Assembly (NCBI RefSeq): GCF_963678635.1
Contig: NC_087062.1
Coordinates: 25,945,419-26,009,418, forward strand
Reading direction: 5' to 3'
Length of the DNA stretch: 64,000 nt
Source: Symsagittifera roscoffensis
Lineage: Eukaryota; Xenacoelomorpha; Acoela; Convolutidae
This document shows, piece after piece, positions 44,534 to 53,942 of the stretch (the first letter of the stretch is position 1; each line of letters starts with the position of its first letter). Below the pieces are notes generated by a model. It saw nothing but the letters and a program-made list of their open reading frames with translations, ran no database searches and had not been told where the DNA came from. The position numbers were made by a program, and so were the translations under genes.

Positions 44534-45604
44534 TTAGCGTTGCTGTATGAAGGATTTGACAAACTCTGATCCTTGATGTACACGAATATGGTGTGCATGT
44601 TCAATGTACAATTTTGTTATCGCATTTTTTGCATCCAATATTATCGGAAACCTTGCATCTTCTTTCATACAAGATGAAAACTCAAGACAACCTCGAGCTC
44701 TTAGAACTGTCTTTTGATCCAAAAAGGGATTCAATTGAACCAATTTGTCTTTATTATCAATTTTGCTTCTGTTTTCTATTTTTTTGATAGTATTAGGAAA
44801 CGACTGAGCCTGACAAATTTTGATTGCGTATAGCTTGGCTTTTTCAACATCTGAAGTGTTGCATAAAATTTGTTCCTTTTCATCACTGGAGGATGGGTTT
44901 TGATTGGTTTTTCTGTTGAAATTCCTAATTTGTAGTTTGGAAATGAAACTCATGACTGTGGTAAGAGTCAAAATCAGCTTGTTCCAGGTAGAAAATTGTC
45001 TAATGTCAAAAATTGGCTCATTTAGAGACAATTTTTTATGCTTGGTCTGTCTTTGAAAACCCGCAGCAACCACAGTTGTTGCAAGCAAAGAATTATCGTG
45101 CCAAAGATACTTAGGTTGTTTCAAGAAGGCTGGAGGTGTAATCAATTTTTCATTAATTTCCCTGGGTTCAAGACCTCGAGTACCGTGATCTGCAGGATTA
45201 AGAGTAGTTGGAATGTGATGCCATTGTAGTTGATGATCCATTGTTGAATTTTCAGTCAGTCGATTTGCCACAAATATTTTCTGCTGTTTCGTTGATTTTA
45301 TCCAATCAAGTACTACCTGACTGTCTGTTCTGTTGAGATGAAGTTCTTTGGATGCAAATGACAAAAGACGTGCTCCAGCCTCTAATTCAAGTTTTGGTAC
45401 GCTCACTTGTTTAATAGGCGCAACCTTGCTTTTGCCAATCAAAATCATACATTCAATGACTGTTTCGTCTAAATTATGCATTCGCAAGAACAGGACTGCG
45501 GCCATACCGATGAGTGAAGCGTCAGTAAATGCGTGTATTTCCAAACTCCACGATTTATTGCTTTGATTTGGAAACAAAATTCTTGGCAAAGTTATTCTTT
45601 CCAT
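44534..45604 (-). pseudogene. BEL/Pao RNase H / A17-type region and start of integrase
   Basis: 356 aa, the longest open piece. Ile-His-Ala-Phe-Thr-Asp-Ala-Ser begins the RNase H-like domain, and Val-Pro-Lys-Leu-Glu-Leu-x-Ala-Gly and Asn-Pro-Ala-Asp-His-Gly-Thr-Arg-Gly are typical of Pao pol. The end enters the His-x-His zinc-binding start of integrase before the frame shifts. Confidence 0.85.
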
Positions 45605-45628
45605 CCTGAGAAAAGAATCCAGGAACTT

Positions 45629-46048
45629 CTATAGCTTGTGTTGATGGTCACTAGGTATCTGATTATCCCATTTCAAACGTAGCCTCCAAATCTGCTGCAG
45701 TAGAGCCTTCAAACGAATTGTTACTGGTGCTATAATTCCTAGAGGGTCAAAAATAGACGACGATAAGCTGAAGAGTTTCCGTTGAGTATAATTATCAGCC
45801 AGAGTAGGAAAGTTTTGAAGGGGATCAACAAAAAACTCATCACTGTTAATTTTCCAGTTTTGTCCAAGAACACGAGTTGAAGTTTTTATCTCGTCTTGGT
45901 CCTCGCAAGGAATATGCTGCAGGGCGAGCTTGTTGCTAGATAAGAAATTGGTGAGAAGAAAACCATCTTGCTTTAAAGACTCCCTGGTTTCTCTTGAAAC
46001 GCATTGTGCTTCACCGAACGTCGGTCGGTACTGAGGCAATGTAGTCAT
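45629..46048 (-). pseudogene. BEL/Pao RT C-terminal part
   Basis: Contains Val-Leu-Gly-Gln-Asn-Trp, Lys-Arg/Leu-Phe-Ser-Leu-Ser-Ser-Ser-Ile-Phe-Asp-Pro-Leu-Gly and Leu-Leu-Gln-Gln-Ile-Trp, the BEL/Pao block after the YMDD box. Confidence 0.8.
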
Positions 46049-46505
46049 CCATATAAAAACTGTTTAAAATTGCTTCATAAGCCAGAGGAAACGAGTCTTT
46101 GTTGTCCAAAGCGCATTATTGTAATGCATAATTAGCGCAGAATGGGGAACATGTGGCTGCAAATATTAACCGCGTGTATTCATTCTGATGAACTTTTCCG
46201 TTATAATTCCAGAGAAAACGCAAGGCTGGCCTTTTTTCTTCACGAATACTTACTTGCATAAACATCCCTTCAAAATCGGCAAGAAGACCGATAGAATGTT
46301 TGCGGAAGCTCAGCAGAATCCCTGTCAGATTTGCAAGTAGATCTGGACCTGAGAGGAGATTGTTGTTAAGTGATTGGCCTTTAAAAAGAGATGCGGCGTT
46401 GGCTACTCTTCTGATTTTTGTTAGTTTATTTGGGTTTTGTAGTGGGTGATGTGGTAGATACCAAATTCGCGAGGATTTTATTCTTTTCATTTCTACAGGT
46501 CGCAC
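46043..46505 (-). pseudogene. BEL/Pao reverse transcriptase core
   Basis: Contains Ala-Asp-Phe-Glu-Gly-Met-Phe-Met-Gln-Val (motif A Asp), Leu-Arg-Phe-Leu-Trp and, after a frame change, Tyr-Met-Asp-Asp at about 46054-46043. Catalytic Asp residues survive but in different frames. Confidence 0.85.
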
Positions 46506-46565
46506 GTGTTTCTTTTCGAGGTCATTTACGAGGGTTGCTTCGTATAAATTTCGTAGTTCGTTGTT

Positions 46566-47126
46566 TTAAGCAATTCGGCGATCAAGTGATTTTAGTTGAT
46601 TACGTGCTATGTAGTAGTTATTCTGCAATTGAGTCTCATTCTTCCACGGTAAACCAATTTCATACCTTTCTCCCGTGTGATGTATTGTGTTTTCAAGGAT
46701 CCGAATTGCCGCCAAATTGTTTTCGGTACAAAACTCCTTTTCTGTTGTTTTTTTTCCAGTTTCTTCAATTTTCCAGAATTGCTGAATTAAGTAGTCCAAT
46801 GGTTGCTCAACAGATTCATTTGACTTTCTTGTAACGTGGAAAACAAATCGCGAAGTTTGTCTGTTGCGCACTTTATTCTTCCGCGTGGGAGCAATTGTTT
46901 GATGATATTCTCCTGCAATTGTCCAGCCCAGTCGAGTTTGTATTCCGTGTGGTCGGCAATCATTTCCTTCAAATACTTGAATGGGGTACGTATAGGAGAA
47001 CGTATTAACGCCAAGTAGCGCTCCAATTCTTCCGCCAGCAATATTGGGAAATTTTATGTGTCTAAAATCTTTGAAACCCTGACAGATTTCATTCAGATGA
47101 GCAACATCTGCAGGAGGTATATTCAA
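46566..47126 (-). pseudogene. BEL/Pao pol, N-terminal part of RT region
   Basis: 186 aa with Gly-Gly-Arg-Ile-Gly-Ala-Leu-Leu-Gly-Val, Thr-Arg-Leu-Gly-Trp-Thr-Ile-Ala-Gly and Tyr-Glu-Ile-Gly-Leu-Pro-Trp-Lys, the conserved run that precedes RT in BEL/Pao pol. Confidence 0.8.
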
Positions 47127-47171
47127 AAATGGCGTTTTATAAACATTACGAATTGGAAACGTTTGTCCCGT

Positions 47172-47390
47172 TTAAATGTTCGGTGTTAAATTAACGATGT
47201 TGTCTAATTTTGCAACCGGCATCTGATGGTTGATGTTTATATATTGTAAAGACATGTTTGCTGTTTCCGATGATGAGATTTCCAAGAAATCTGCAATTTG
47301 ATCAAGCATTAAAGTGAATTGGCTGCCAGGGTCAATGAGAGCGTAAGTGTCACACACTTTACCCTTATTGACGAACGACACTTGGATCAA
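47172..47390 (-). pseudogene. BEL/Pao aspartic protease fragment
   Basis: Ala-Leu-Ile-Asp-Pro-Gly-Ser-Gln lies where the catalytic Asp-Ser/Thr-Gly is expected. The middle residue is Pro, so the active-site motif is altered. A stop ends the frame after 72 codons. Confidence 0.65.
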
Positions 47391-47462
47391 CTGTAATTGT
47401 GCGAACCAAAAGTTGGGTAACCGTTCAAATGTTGCTTTCTCTGAAGCAGTAAACCCTCCATT

Positions 47463-47850
47463 TTAAAAAAAATGAATTTCACTGTCCGCTTGTTTTTGTT
47501 GATGGTATGTGTTTTTGTCAATGCTATGCGACTGGCCGTATCTGCTAGAGGTTGCGGTTGTAAATTCTTTATCATCTTCGTTTTTTCCTGAGACGATTGC
47601 TGCATATGATGCACTGTTTTCGCTAGTAAATCGAGATGGATCATGAAGTGAAGTATGATGGAACTCTCTACATTGCTGACATCGTCTCTCTGAAGTACAA
47701 TTCTTTCTTGAATGACGAGAACTTAAGCAATTTATGCAGAGCTCATGCTGTTTTACCAAATTATATTTCTCAACTGGTGCTAAACTCTGGTAGCGGGGGC
47801 AATGAGCCAAAAAATGTTCCTGCGAACAATTGAAGCTTTTTTTGGAAGGA
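47463..47850 (-). pseudogene. BEL/Pao zinc-knuckle region
   Basis: Cys-Ile-Asn-Cys-Leu-Ser-Ser-Arg-His-x4-Cys followed by Cys-Gln-Gln-Cys-x-x-Phe-His-His-Thr-Ser-Leu-His, the paired Cys/His motifs that link gag and protease in BEL/Pao elements. The first knuckle is cut off by a frame change at about 47810. Confidence 0.8.
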
Positions 47851-47852
47851 TA

Positions 47853-48587
47853 TTAGAATTTGGTTGTCGTATTGATGTCAGACCCCACTTTAGTGTTTTG
47901 CTTACTTTCCAAAGACGTTTGATTTTGTGTCTTAAGTTCTTGATCTTTGACCGCTGACGTCCCCAGAAACGAGTGCTCACCTTGTAATCTTTCCAATACT
48001 TTAGCTTGTATTTCAAGCCACTCCTGAAACAATCGTACATTGTTGTTTTGAACATTTTCACGGACAGCGTATTCGGTCCATTTCATAAGTAAATTGTCAG
48101 CAACTTTAGTTTTGATAAGTTTGAGTAACGCTGTAGAATGCAAGTCTGCTTGAAAACCCAAAATTTGGAAGGTTCGAACTAACTGTTTCAAAAAGGATGC
48201 AAATGGAACAACTGAACGATTGTTACTAGTTGAGGACGGCCACGTTTCAATTTGCTGAATGAAGGCATTTACAATATAGTTTGAGTCATCAAAATGATTT
48301 TGAAGGTCCCTCAGTGCGGCTTTGTAAAAAGCAGGTTTACATGAAAACCCTTTGATGAGTGCTTTTGCTTTCCCTGACACCGAATCCTGTAGATAAGTCA
48401 TCCGGTGAGTGTCACTAATTGTATGATTCCTGTCAACAGTAGCCTGGAACATGTTTGTCCAGTCGTGGTAAGCCAACGGGTCTCCGTCATAGTTAGGTAG
48501 CTTAATTGGAGGAAGTTTAACAGAAAACTTATAGTCAATTTTTTCTTGTCCGGGTAAAAAACTTGCGTAAGTTTCAGAGCTGTGCAT
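47853..48587 (-). pseudogene. BEL/Pao gag core (DUF1759-type)
   Basis: 244 aa with Leu-Pro-x-Ile-x-Leu-Pro-x-Tyr-Asp-Gly-Asp-Pro near the start, then Thr-Tyr-Leu-Gln-Asp-Ser-Val-Ser-Gly-Lys-Ala, both typical of the gag domain of BEL/Pao elements. It ends at a stop before the zinc knuckles. Confidence 0.8.
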
Positions 48588-48611
48588 TGTTTGAATGGGT
48601 TGAGCTTGGTT

Positions 48612-49238
48612 TTAGTTCTGATAATTGAAAAATTTTGAATTACTTTCTCCAAATGGATCTCTATTTTGTTGACTGCTTGATGAAATTGGGTTATTTATAG
48701 CCTGATCAAGATGATGTTGTGTATGTAGATTGTTTGTTAGGTAGCTGTTACCAACATGAGTATCCGTTATCTGGTTGTAGGGATGGTTTTGAACCGTTGG
48801 AATGGGCCGCGTTTGGTTGTAGTTAGCATTATTGGTATATAAGGAATAGTTTTCCCTAAAAGCATCTCTATTCTGTTCACTGTTTGATGAAATTGGGTAA
48901 TTTACAACCTGATCAAAATTATGTTGTGGCTGTATATTGTTTGCTTTGCTTCGTTTACTGCCATGGTTGTCCATTATCTGGTTGCATGGATGACTTTGCA
49001 CTAGGAGATGCGGTGGAGTTTGGTTGTAGTTAGGATGAATGAGGTATTCTGAATCATTTTCTCTAAGCGAATCTCTATTCTGTTCGCAGTGTGTTGATTT
49101 CGGGTTGTTGTAAACCGGTTCATGACAATGATGTGCATGTAAAATGTTTAATTGATTTTTATCATACCCATGACTATTCACTATGTGGTGCTTTTTATTA
49201 TCCCCATGACCATCCACTACCTGGTTGTTCAAATGCAA
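48612..49238 (-). pseudogene. BEL/Pao gag, Asn/His/Gln-rich section with 69-residue repeats
   Basis: The 208-residue frame contains two full copies and a partial third of a 69-residue repeat. Each has Glu/Gln-Gln-Asn-Arg-Asp, Asn-Tyr-Asn-Gln-Thr and Gln-His-x-x-Asp-Gln at the same positions. The 207-bp DNA repeat is clear. Confidence 0.65.
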
Positions 49239-49319
49239 AGTTCTTTGAAACTGTTCAACCGAGTGATTTTGAGCAAACGGGTTCCGATTTGCTTGTATGA
49301 CAGTAGGGGGAGATGTATA

Positions 49320-49845
49320 CTACTCTAAATTTTTCGGATGAGTTAAATGGAAATAATTTTCCTTTGAAGTTGATGTTTGTATAACGTTTCCTGGTTGCTG
49401 ACAATTGGAATAAGCAAACGATGATTCCAATGAAAATTTTTCGTGGAGATTTGCACGGACTGCTGGAGCTGAAAACTGAAACGCATCATGGCTTCGATTC
49501 AAATGTAAATTGCCTGGCGATGCTTTTTGTACTGATGTTAGTAGTAGTTGATTCGTTGGTTGAATAGTTTGTTCATATCCTGAAGACCTTTTTTTGTTCC
49601 AAGCTTTCTTCCCTTGACTGAGATGTTAGAGAGGTCAACTCTCTAGACAATGATTCGTTTGCAGAGTGGTTCAAAGATATTTGCGGTACGTCGGTGGTTG
49701 AGTGTTGGTGAAGTAGCGTGTCGTTCTGTAATTTAAATGGCTCTCCATCAGATGAATTGTTCACGCGGTTGCTACAGGGCTGAGTGAAGTGATTTTCGGC
49801 ATATGTCGGCATATGTGTCCTTGACGACCGGATACAGGCGTCCAT
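49320..49845 (-). pseudogene. BEL/Pao gag, low-complexity fragments
   Basis: Two short open pieces (49573-49845 and 49320-49502), Ser/Asn/His-rich, continue gag in shifted frames. No domain recognised. Confidence 0.4.
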
Positions 49846-49933
49846 TTGTCTTAACGTTTATTGTATTAGAACCAGAGCAGCTAGTTAAGTCTTCGCTTAA
49901 AGTGTTGACGTTGTCGGTAAGCTCTAAAAGTTG

Positions 49934-50209
49934 TCATGAAAGACATGCACATATCTCCATAGCGTCGTCGTTGTCTTCCGAAGATCCATTTGCGAACACT
50001 TCGGTTGCTACCACTTTCATTTGTTCTAATCGGTCTTCTGTTTTCTGCGCCAAAGTCTTCAAAGAACTAATATGGGTCCCGGTTTCTATCTGTGACTGTA
50101 AGAATTCCATAGACCGGCTCATTTCAATTCTAGCCAGCCTGAATTTACTGGAGGCAATTTTTGCAGTTATTGTCGACGTCGACGATTTGTTGGTATTGGT
50201 ATCGTCCAT
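49934..50209 (-). pseudogene. BEL/Pao gag, N-terminal fragment
   Basis: 91 codons starting Met-Asp-Asp, with a helical Arg/Glu/Gln-rich pattern (Glu-Asp-Arg-Leu-Glu-Gln-Met) like the coiled N-terminus of BEL gag. It ends in a frameshift. Confidence 0.55.
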
Positions 50210-50250
50210 AGTTGTTGAAAGCCGTAGATAAAGACGGCGCTTGTTCCGTT

Positions 50251-51528
50251 TCGGACGTTTTTTTTTGCCTCTTATTCAGTTTTACTTCAAATTAAAGTTA
50301 GAAAAAAAAACGTCGAATGTTTTTTTCAGTTTTTTTTTAAATTTATTTTTGTTCAAATGTTTGCTGTTGTTTCCAAAATATTTAAATGTTTTTGAGGGGA
50401 AAAAACTTGTTTTTGTTTTTTTTGGTAAACTCGAAATTAAATGATTTTTTTTGTAGTTGTTTCCTTGTTATGGTAATTAACAGGCTTCACTCAAAACAAG
50501 GATACAAAGGGACGACAACTTTCCAGAAACAACGAGAGGAAAACGCATCTACACGCAAACACAATTTAAAACGAGACAAAGGAAGGACAATTAAATTCAC
50601 ATTAAGACAAAAGAGACCAAAACAACATGCTCAACAACTGCTTCACCATCTTTTATTGTAAAAAAAAAACATTCCTCTTTTTTTAACAAAATTAAAAGTT
50701 CGTCAGATGTTTAATTAGATTGTAGAAAAAAAATGCAAACAGGAAAGTTCGAAACAGGAAATGATTTTTTTTTGTTTTTTTTACGAAAAGATTAAATGCC
50801 AAAAAATAACTATCTTTTGGAAAAGGGGATTTTCGGAGTTTTCAACAAAATGAATACATGAGATGGAAGATCCCGTTTACGGAAAAACAAAAAGTCGCGA
50901 TCACGTCGTTTCAAATCGGGTTTCTTTTTTGCTCAGATGCGCTCAAAATAACTTGGTTTTCCTTGGTTAGGTGGAGAGCAAGTCTGAAAGGAAAGCGGCT
51001 AAGAAAACTGATAAATGTTAGAGGTTTTGTTATAAAAACAAGTTTTGTTTTGCTCTCAAACTCGCTCTCCTCAGAGTAGTTACACGCAAATTTGTTCGCT
51101 CAACTCGGGGTTACAAATCAATATCAATGTACAAGTAAACATATACTGATTAATGCAAAGATTTATTCTTTTATGAAGACATGTACATTTTGTCAGATCT
51201 TTTCTCTTCTTCCTTTTTTCTTCGATGATGTTCTTGTCAAAAATTGTTTCTCAATTCTCTGTTTTTTCTAGGTCTTCTGTTGTTGAATTTGTGACATGCA
51301 GCTAGCTGTTGAATATATTTTCCAAATAACGTGAACTGCGCAGTCGGTTGTGTAGTTTCGTCTTCACAGATTATTTTCAACGGTCAAACGGAAAAATCTG
51401 GTGTGCCAGTCTGAGGAAAAATACCGAGTAAGATCAGGGATCAGGTGTATTGAAAGGGGGTGTTTTTTTATTGTTTTTTGAGATATCAATGTGAAAAAAA
51501 AGAGAATTTTGCTCAAGTTAGTCGGCTG
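50251..51528. other. Flank between gag and the 2.4-kb duplication
   Basis: AT-rich sequence. It probably includes the gag leader and LTR-side DNA of the BEL element, but I could not define a primer-binding site or an LTR edge. Confidence 0.35.
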
Positions 51529-51722
51529 TCAAAAAGGATGATAATTTTCGCTGTTCAGCATTCGCCAAAGCATGTAATGATAATCTTTCTTATCAACAAG
51601 ATTCACGAAGGTTTAATTCAAAGTTTTCAATGGTATGTTGCAAATCGCAGTGACTTTCAGAATCAATTTTTGAATTATTCGTTGATTTATTATAGTGCGG
51701 GAAAGTTGCTTCAGCAATACCC
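51529..51722 (-). repeat. Possible 5' LTR remnant or related repeat (copy 2)
   Basis: Similar to 43102-43295, and repeated at 53943-54138 because it lies inside the 2.4-kb duplicated unit. Its position on the gag side of the BEL element would suit a 5' LTR. Confidence 0.35.
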
Positions 51723-51975
51723 TAATTTTCCCGACTTTCAAGTAGTTTTTCTCTGATAGAAACCGGAAGAAAATTTTTGTTGAAGCTAATAAACTTGAAA
51801 ATTTTGAGCTCATTTCTTAGTCTTAATTAAAGTTGGACTGAGTTTGACCGCAAATTAGAACTGGCTTACGCGGTGAGCATCGTAGATATAATATAAAAAG
51901 GGCGCATGAGTCAAATCAACATTTTGATCAATGGGGAAATCGTTCCGCCACAAAAATTACAAAAAAAGATAGCAG

Positions 51976-52740
51976 GTGAAATATCTATTTGTATTTTCCC
52001 TAAGTATCCAAATTGAAAGGTATTTGAATTACGTAATAAATTCAAGAAAAAAACTTCGTCGAGAGCTAATTATTACTAAAACAGCGAAAAAAAATAGCAG
52101 TAGAATTGAGCTAGGCAATCAACGTATCATCTCAGCAGAATGCAAACTTCAGGCTGGTTGGGTTAACGCGCTTCCTTGTCGTTCGCTTGGTCTCAAGTTG
52201 ACGGATGTGCATCTAAGAATTTCCATAGCTCTGCGGTTGGGTCTGCCGATATGTGGACCCCTCAATTGTAAATGCAGTCAGCCAGTTGACATGTTCGGTG
52301 CCCACCGTTTGTGGTGTAGAAGTGCGGGCCGGATTCAGCGTCATGCTATGATAAACGATATAATTAAACGTGCTTTAGGTTCTGCGAACATCCCGTCAGT
52401 CTTAGAACCCCAGGGCTTGCTACATCAGACAACAAGAGACCAGATGGACTAACTCTGATGCCATGGGAAAGAGGCATGTCTCTTATCTTGGACGCGACAG
52501 ATGGGAAATTTAACAATGGGAAATTTAACAACATTTCTAACAACCCTTGCCAGTTCTCAGCAGCTACCGAAGCAGAAAAGAGAAAAACCTCTTAATACTC
52601 GGAAATTATTAACAGAGGTTATATCTTTGCTCCGGTGGCCTTTGAAGTCCAGCGTGGTTGTGGGCTCGTCACGTACAGTTTCCTACGCGCGCTTGGTAAA
52701 AGTCTAAACTCTCTGTTCTGGGCACACAGAAGGTAGTGAC
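51976..52740 (+). pseudogene. C-terminal fragment of an RT-encoding element (copy A)
   Basis: Trp-Val-Asn-Ala-Leu-Pro, Leu-Arg-Leu-Gly-Leu-Pro-Ile-Cys, Cys-x-Cys, His-Arg-Leu-Trp-Cys-Arg, Arg-His-x-Met-Ile-Asn-Asp-Ile-Ile and Ser-Val-Leu-Glu-Pro match the C-terminal, Cys/His-bearing domain that follows RT in a retroelement family widespread in marine invertebrates. After a frameshift at about 52440 the Thr-Leu-Met-Pro-Trp-Glu block and Ala-Pro-Val-Ala-Phe-Glu follow. The RT part of this element is absent upstream. Confidence 0.7.
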
Positions 52741-53357
52741 AGACTCGAAGAAGTTTTTTTTTGTTGAGATAATTTAAGCATTTCCTTATGTTTTCAACAC
52801 CTTTCTCACTCCAAAGAACAAATGATTATTGTATAAAGTCGGATCTATTTTTATATTTTTGTAAATATTGCCTGTTGATTAATTCCGATTCTAGATAAAC
52901 ATCAGAATATGACCGACTGGCACAGAATCAAGGTGGAGTTGAAAATCAAAAGAAAAAGCTGTGTCACGATTTCTCTCGACATTTGGAAAAAGTATTGAAA
53001 TTCGAAGCACTAAGTTTATGGCTTCAATAAAACACTAAACTGACAGCCAATGAGCTTTCTTTGAAAAAGTCAAACGGAAGAAGAAGAAAGAACACTTAAA
53101 TTACTGTATAAAATCTAAGCATCAATGCAGTAAAGTGTACTAAATATTGGTTGAAAATTTCAGTTTGTTTGCATAAATAGCCTAAAGTAAACTTAAATAA
53201 CAAATATATCAAATGCAATGAAATTACTGCTGGAATAAAACGTCGGATTAAAATTTAACAACATTAATGAAACAGAAATGTACAAAAAACAAAAATAAGA
53301 CATTCAAAACAGAAGAAGTCCGAAGTAAACGAGGAAGTTAAAGATTTCAATAAACTA

Positions 53358-53942
53358 ATGAGTACAGGCAGAATATCTGCCACCATTCGCTGCCTACCAG
53401 AGAAAAAAACAAAAGGAGTACTTCTCCTAAGCGAAGTCATTATTGAAGGAAAAACAGTCCTTAATATCCTGAAAGAAAAACACCCTCAAGCCAAGACAGC
53501 GAACACTAACTATATAACTGAGGTAAGGAAAGACACAATGCCATACCACCCCTCTATATTCGAACAAATAAACGGCAAGACAGTTCAAAAATCAACCCTG
53601 AAAACGCGCGGAATCCACGGTCCCTCAGGTCTAGATGCGTGCGAATGGAGAAGGATCTTAACTCACTTCAACCAGACATCCATAGAGCTTTGCAAAACAA
53701 TTGCTAAACTGTCCTATACAATAGCAAGTAAAGTTCTCCCCCATGACAATCAAACGGCGTACAATTCGTGTCGCCTGATACCTCTGGACAAAAATCCGGG
53801 GGTACGGCCCATTGGTATAGGCGAAGTTCTGAGAAGAATAATTGGCAAAACAATCACACAATGTATAAAATCAGACCTTAAAAATCTCGGAAAAAACTTC
53901 CAACTCTGCTTAGGCGAGAAGTGTGGAATCAAATATGCCGGC
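53358..53942 (+). pseudogene. RT fragment, truncated by duplication junction (copy A)
   Basis: Contains His-Gly-Pro-Ser-Gly-Leu-Asp-Ala and Val-Arg-Pro-Ile-Gly-Ile-Gly-Glu-Val-Leu-Arg-Arg-Ile, the N-terminal RT blocks. It is cut at the junction after Ile-Lys-Tyr-Ala. Confidence 0.85.

Larger units (their letters stand above)
43296..50250 (-). mobile_element. Decayed BEL/Pao LTR retrotransposon
   Basis: Minus-strand order gag, zinc knuckles, protease, reverse transcriptase, RNase H/A17 region, integrase, as in BEL/Pao elements. The frame is broken at least eight times by stops and shifts, so it is not functional. It lies immediately upstream of the visible VGLUT exons and on the same strand as that gene. 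Individual parts are listed below. Confidence 0.9.
51529..53942. repeat. 2416-bp tandem duplication, copy A
   Basis: Repeated directly at 53943-56358 with few differences. The junction is sharp: at 53942/53943 an RT reading frame is cut and the GGCTGTCAAAAAGG start of the unit begins again. In copy B the RT frame runs on past the same point. Confidence 0.92.

Noticed and set aside
46418-46834. 138-residue plus-strand ORF
   Set aside because: It is a shadow of the BEL reverse transcriptase on the opposite strand, which has clear motifs.
49803-50231. 142-residue plus-strand ORF
   Set aside because: Antisense shadow of the gag N-terminal region. No family match.
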